From contig JAXDKT010000076.1 of NCBI GenBank assembly GCA_034666965.1, positions 1 to 30,176 on the forward strand: a stretch of DNA of 30,176 nucleotides, written 5' to 3'. The notes under the pieces are model-generated. The model was not told the DNA's origin, did not search any database, and was given only the letters and a program-made list of their open reading frames with translations. Below are positions 29,915-30,176 of this stretch, piece after piece. Position 1 is the first letter of the stretch. The number at the start of each line of letters is the position of its first letter. The stretch is from Chersky-267 sp034666965. GTDB lineage: Bacteria; Chloroflexota; Limnocylindria; Limnocylindrales; CSP1-4. The position numbers and the translations under genes are program-made.

Positions 29915-30176
29915 GTCCACCACGCGTCGCCGAGGGCCGGCTCGGTGGGCATGATCGAGCGCAGGAAGGCGACGCCCATCCGGAAGCCCTCGTCGATCGA
30001 GAGGAGCGCGTCCTCGTGCTCGATCGAGAGCACGTCGTCGTAGCCGACGAGCCGCAGCGTGGAGACGAGGTCGCGCCAGAACTGCTCGCCGTGGCCGTAG
30101 CCGACGGTGCGGAACGTCCAGGCGCGCTCGCGCAGCGACGAGTACGGCGCGGGGTCGAGCACGCCGTCCACGCGCG
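29911..30176 (-). CDS. Sugar phosphate isomerase/epimerase-like TIM-barrel protein, 5' part outside window
   Basis: The last 87 residues of a protein running off the right edge. The readable part has TFRTVGYGHGEQFWRDLVST, then LRLVGYDDVLSIEHEDALLS and IDEGFRMGVAFLRSIMP. This is the C-terminal end of the xylose isomerase-like TIM barrel family (IolE, epimerases, C-glycoside-cleaving enzymes); the Glu in SIEHED is usually a metal ligand and the preceding GHG/Trp segment lines the pocket. The GTG at 30171 is internal. Its stop overlaps the Gfo/Idh/MocA start by 4 bases. This pairing is frequent in sugar and inositol catabolism operons. Confidence 0.8.
   Translation of the reverse strand, partial: RVDGVLDPAPYSSLRERAWTFRTVGYGHGEQFWRDLVSTLRLVGYDDVLSIEHEDALLSIDEGFRMGVAFLRSIMPTEPALGDAWWT

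Noticed and set aside
1..30176. CRISPR arrays, insertion sequences, integrase or prophage genes
   Set aside because: No repeat-spacer pattern, transposase motif or terminal inverted repeats were seen; composition looks uniform throughout.

Overview
This is a gene-dense, very GC-rich bacterial window (by eye around 70% G+C) with almost no non-coding space; the largest gap is about 200 bases. No rRNA, tRNA, insertion sequence, phage gene or CRISPR array is visible. The gene content (leucine catabolism, glucosylglycerate-type solute synthesis, Tad-type pseudopilins carrying DUF11/PASTA modules, GMC/Gfo-Idh-MocA sugar oxidation) and the many starts with a TAnnnT hexamer directly upstream instead of a Shine-Dalgarno suggest a high-GC aerobic soil or freshwater bacterium. 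Chloroflexota (Limnocylindria-like) is my best guess and Actinomycetota the main alternative; the sequence alone does not settle this.

Layout. (1) 1-6165, plus strand: a leucine/isovalerate degradation cluster: methylcrotonyl-CoA carboxylase beta (partial), a MOSC protein, methylglutaconyl-CoA hydratase, methylcrotonyl-CoA carboxylase alpha with an unexpected N-terminal DNA-binding domain, a 60-residue coiled-coil protein, and HMG-CoA lyase. (2) 6199-9094: HNH endonuclease, CCA-adding-type nucleotidyltransferase with HD domain, and GalE. (3) 9126-15837: a protein that looks like a catalytically dead ATP-dependent ligase domain, then five genes joined by 1-4 base overlaps: a GT-A glycosyltransferase, a tandem universal-stress-protein/glucosyl-3-phosphoglycerate synthase fusion, a GNAT acetyltransferase, glycerate kinase and an endonuclease III. 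The glycosyltransferases and glycerate kinase point to glucosylglycerate (compatible solute) metabolism. (4) 15878-18252: an OmpR-type response regulator and its histidine kinase, meeting a small membrane protein gene tail to tail at a perfect 16-base palindrome. (5) 18639-21546: three overlapping Tad pseudopilin-like genes, the first fused to DUF11-like and PASTA-like modules. (6) 21547-21749: a structured intergenic region with strong hairpins. (7) 21750-25373: a lipoprotein, a leaderless S51-peptidase-like protein fused to a cysteinyl-tRNA-synthetase-type tail, and a secreted phosphoesterase. (8) 25448-30176, minus strand: acetyl xylan esterase-like hydrolase, GMC oxidoreductase, gluconate 2-dehydrogenase subunit-3-like partner, Gfo/Idh/MocA dehydrogenase and the end of a sugar isomerase/epimerase, which together look like an oxidative (keto-sugar) glycoside catabolism locus.

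The most unusual items are the HTH-biotin carboxylase fusion (which also lacks about 19 residues of the usual N-domain), the USP-USP-GpgS fusion, the ligase-like pseudoenzyme, the S51/CysRS-tail fusion, the TadE-DUF11-PASTA protein, and a recurrent -10-like element exactly 6 bases ahead of ATG or GTG, typical of leaderless transcripts.
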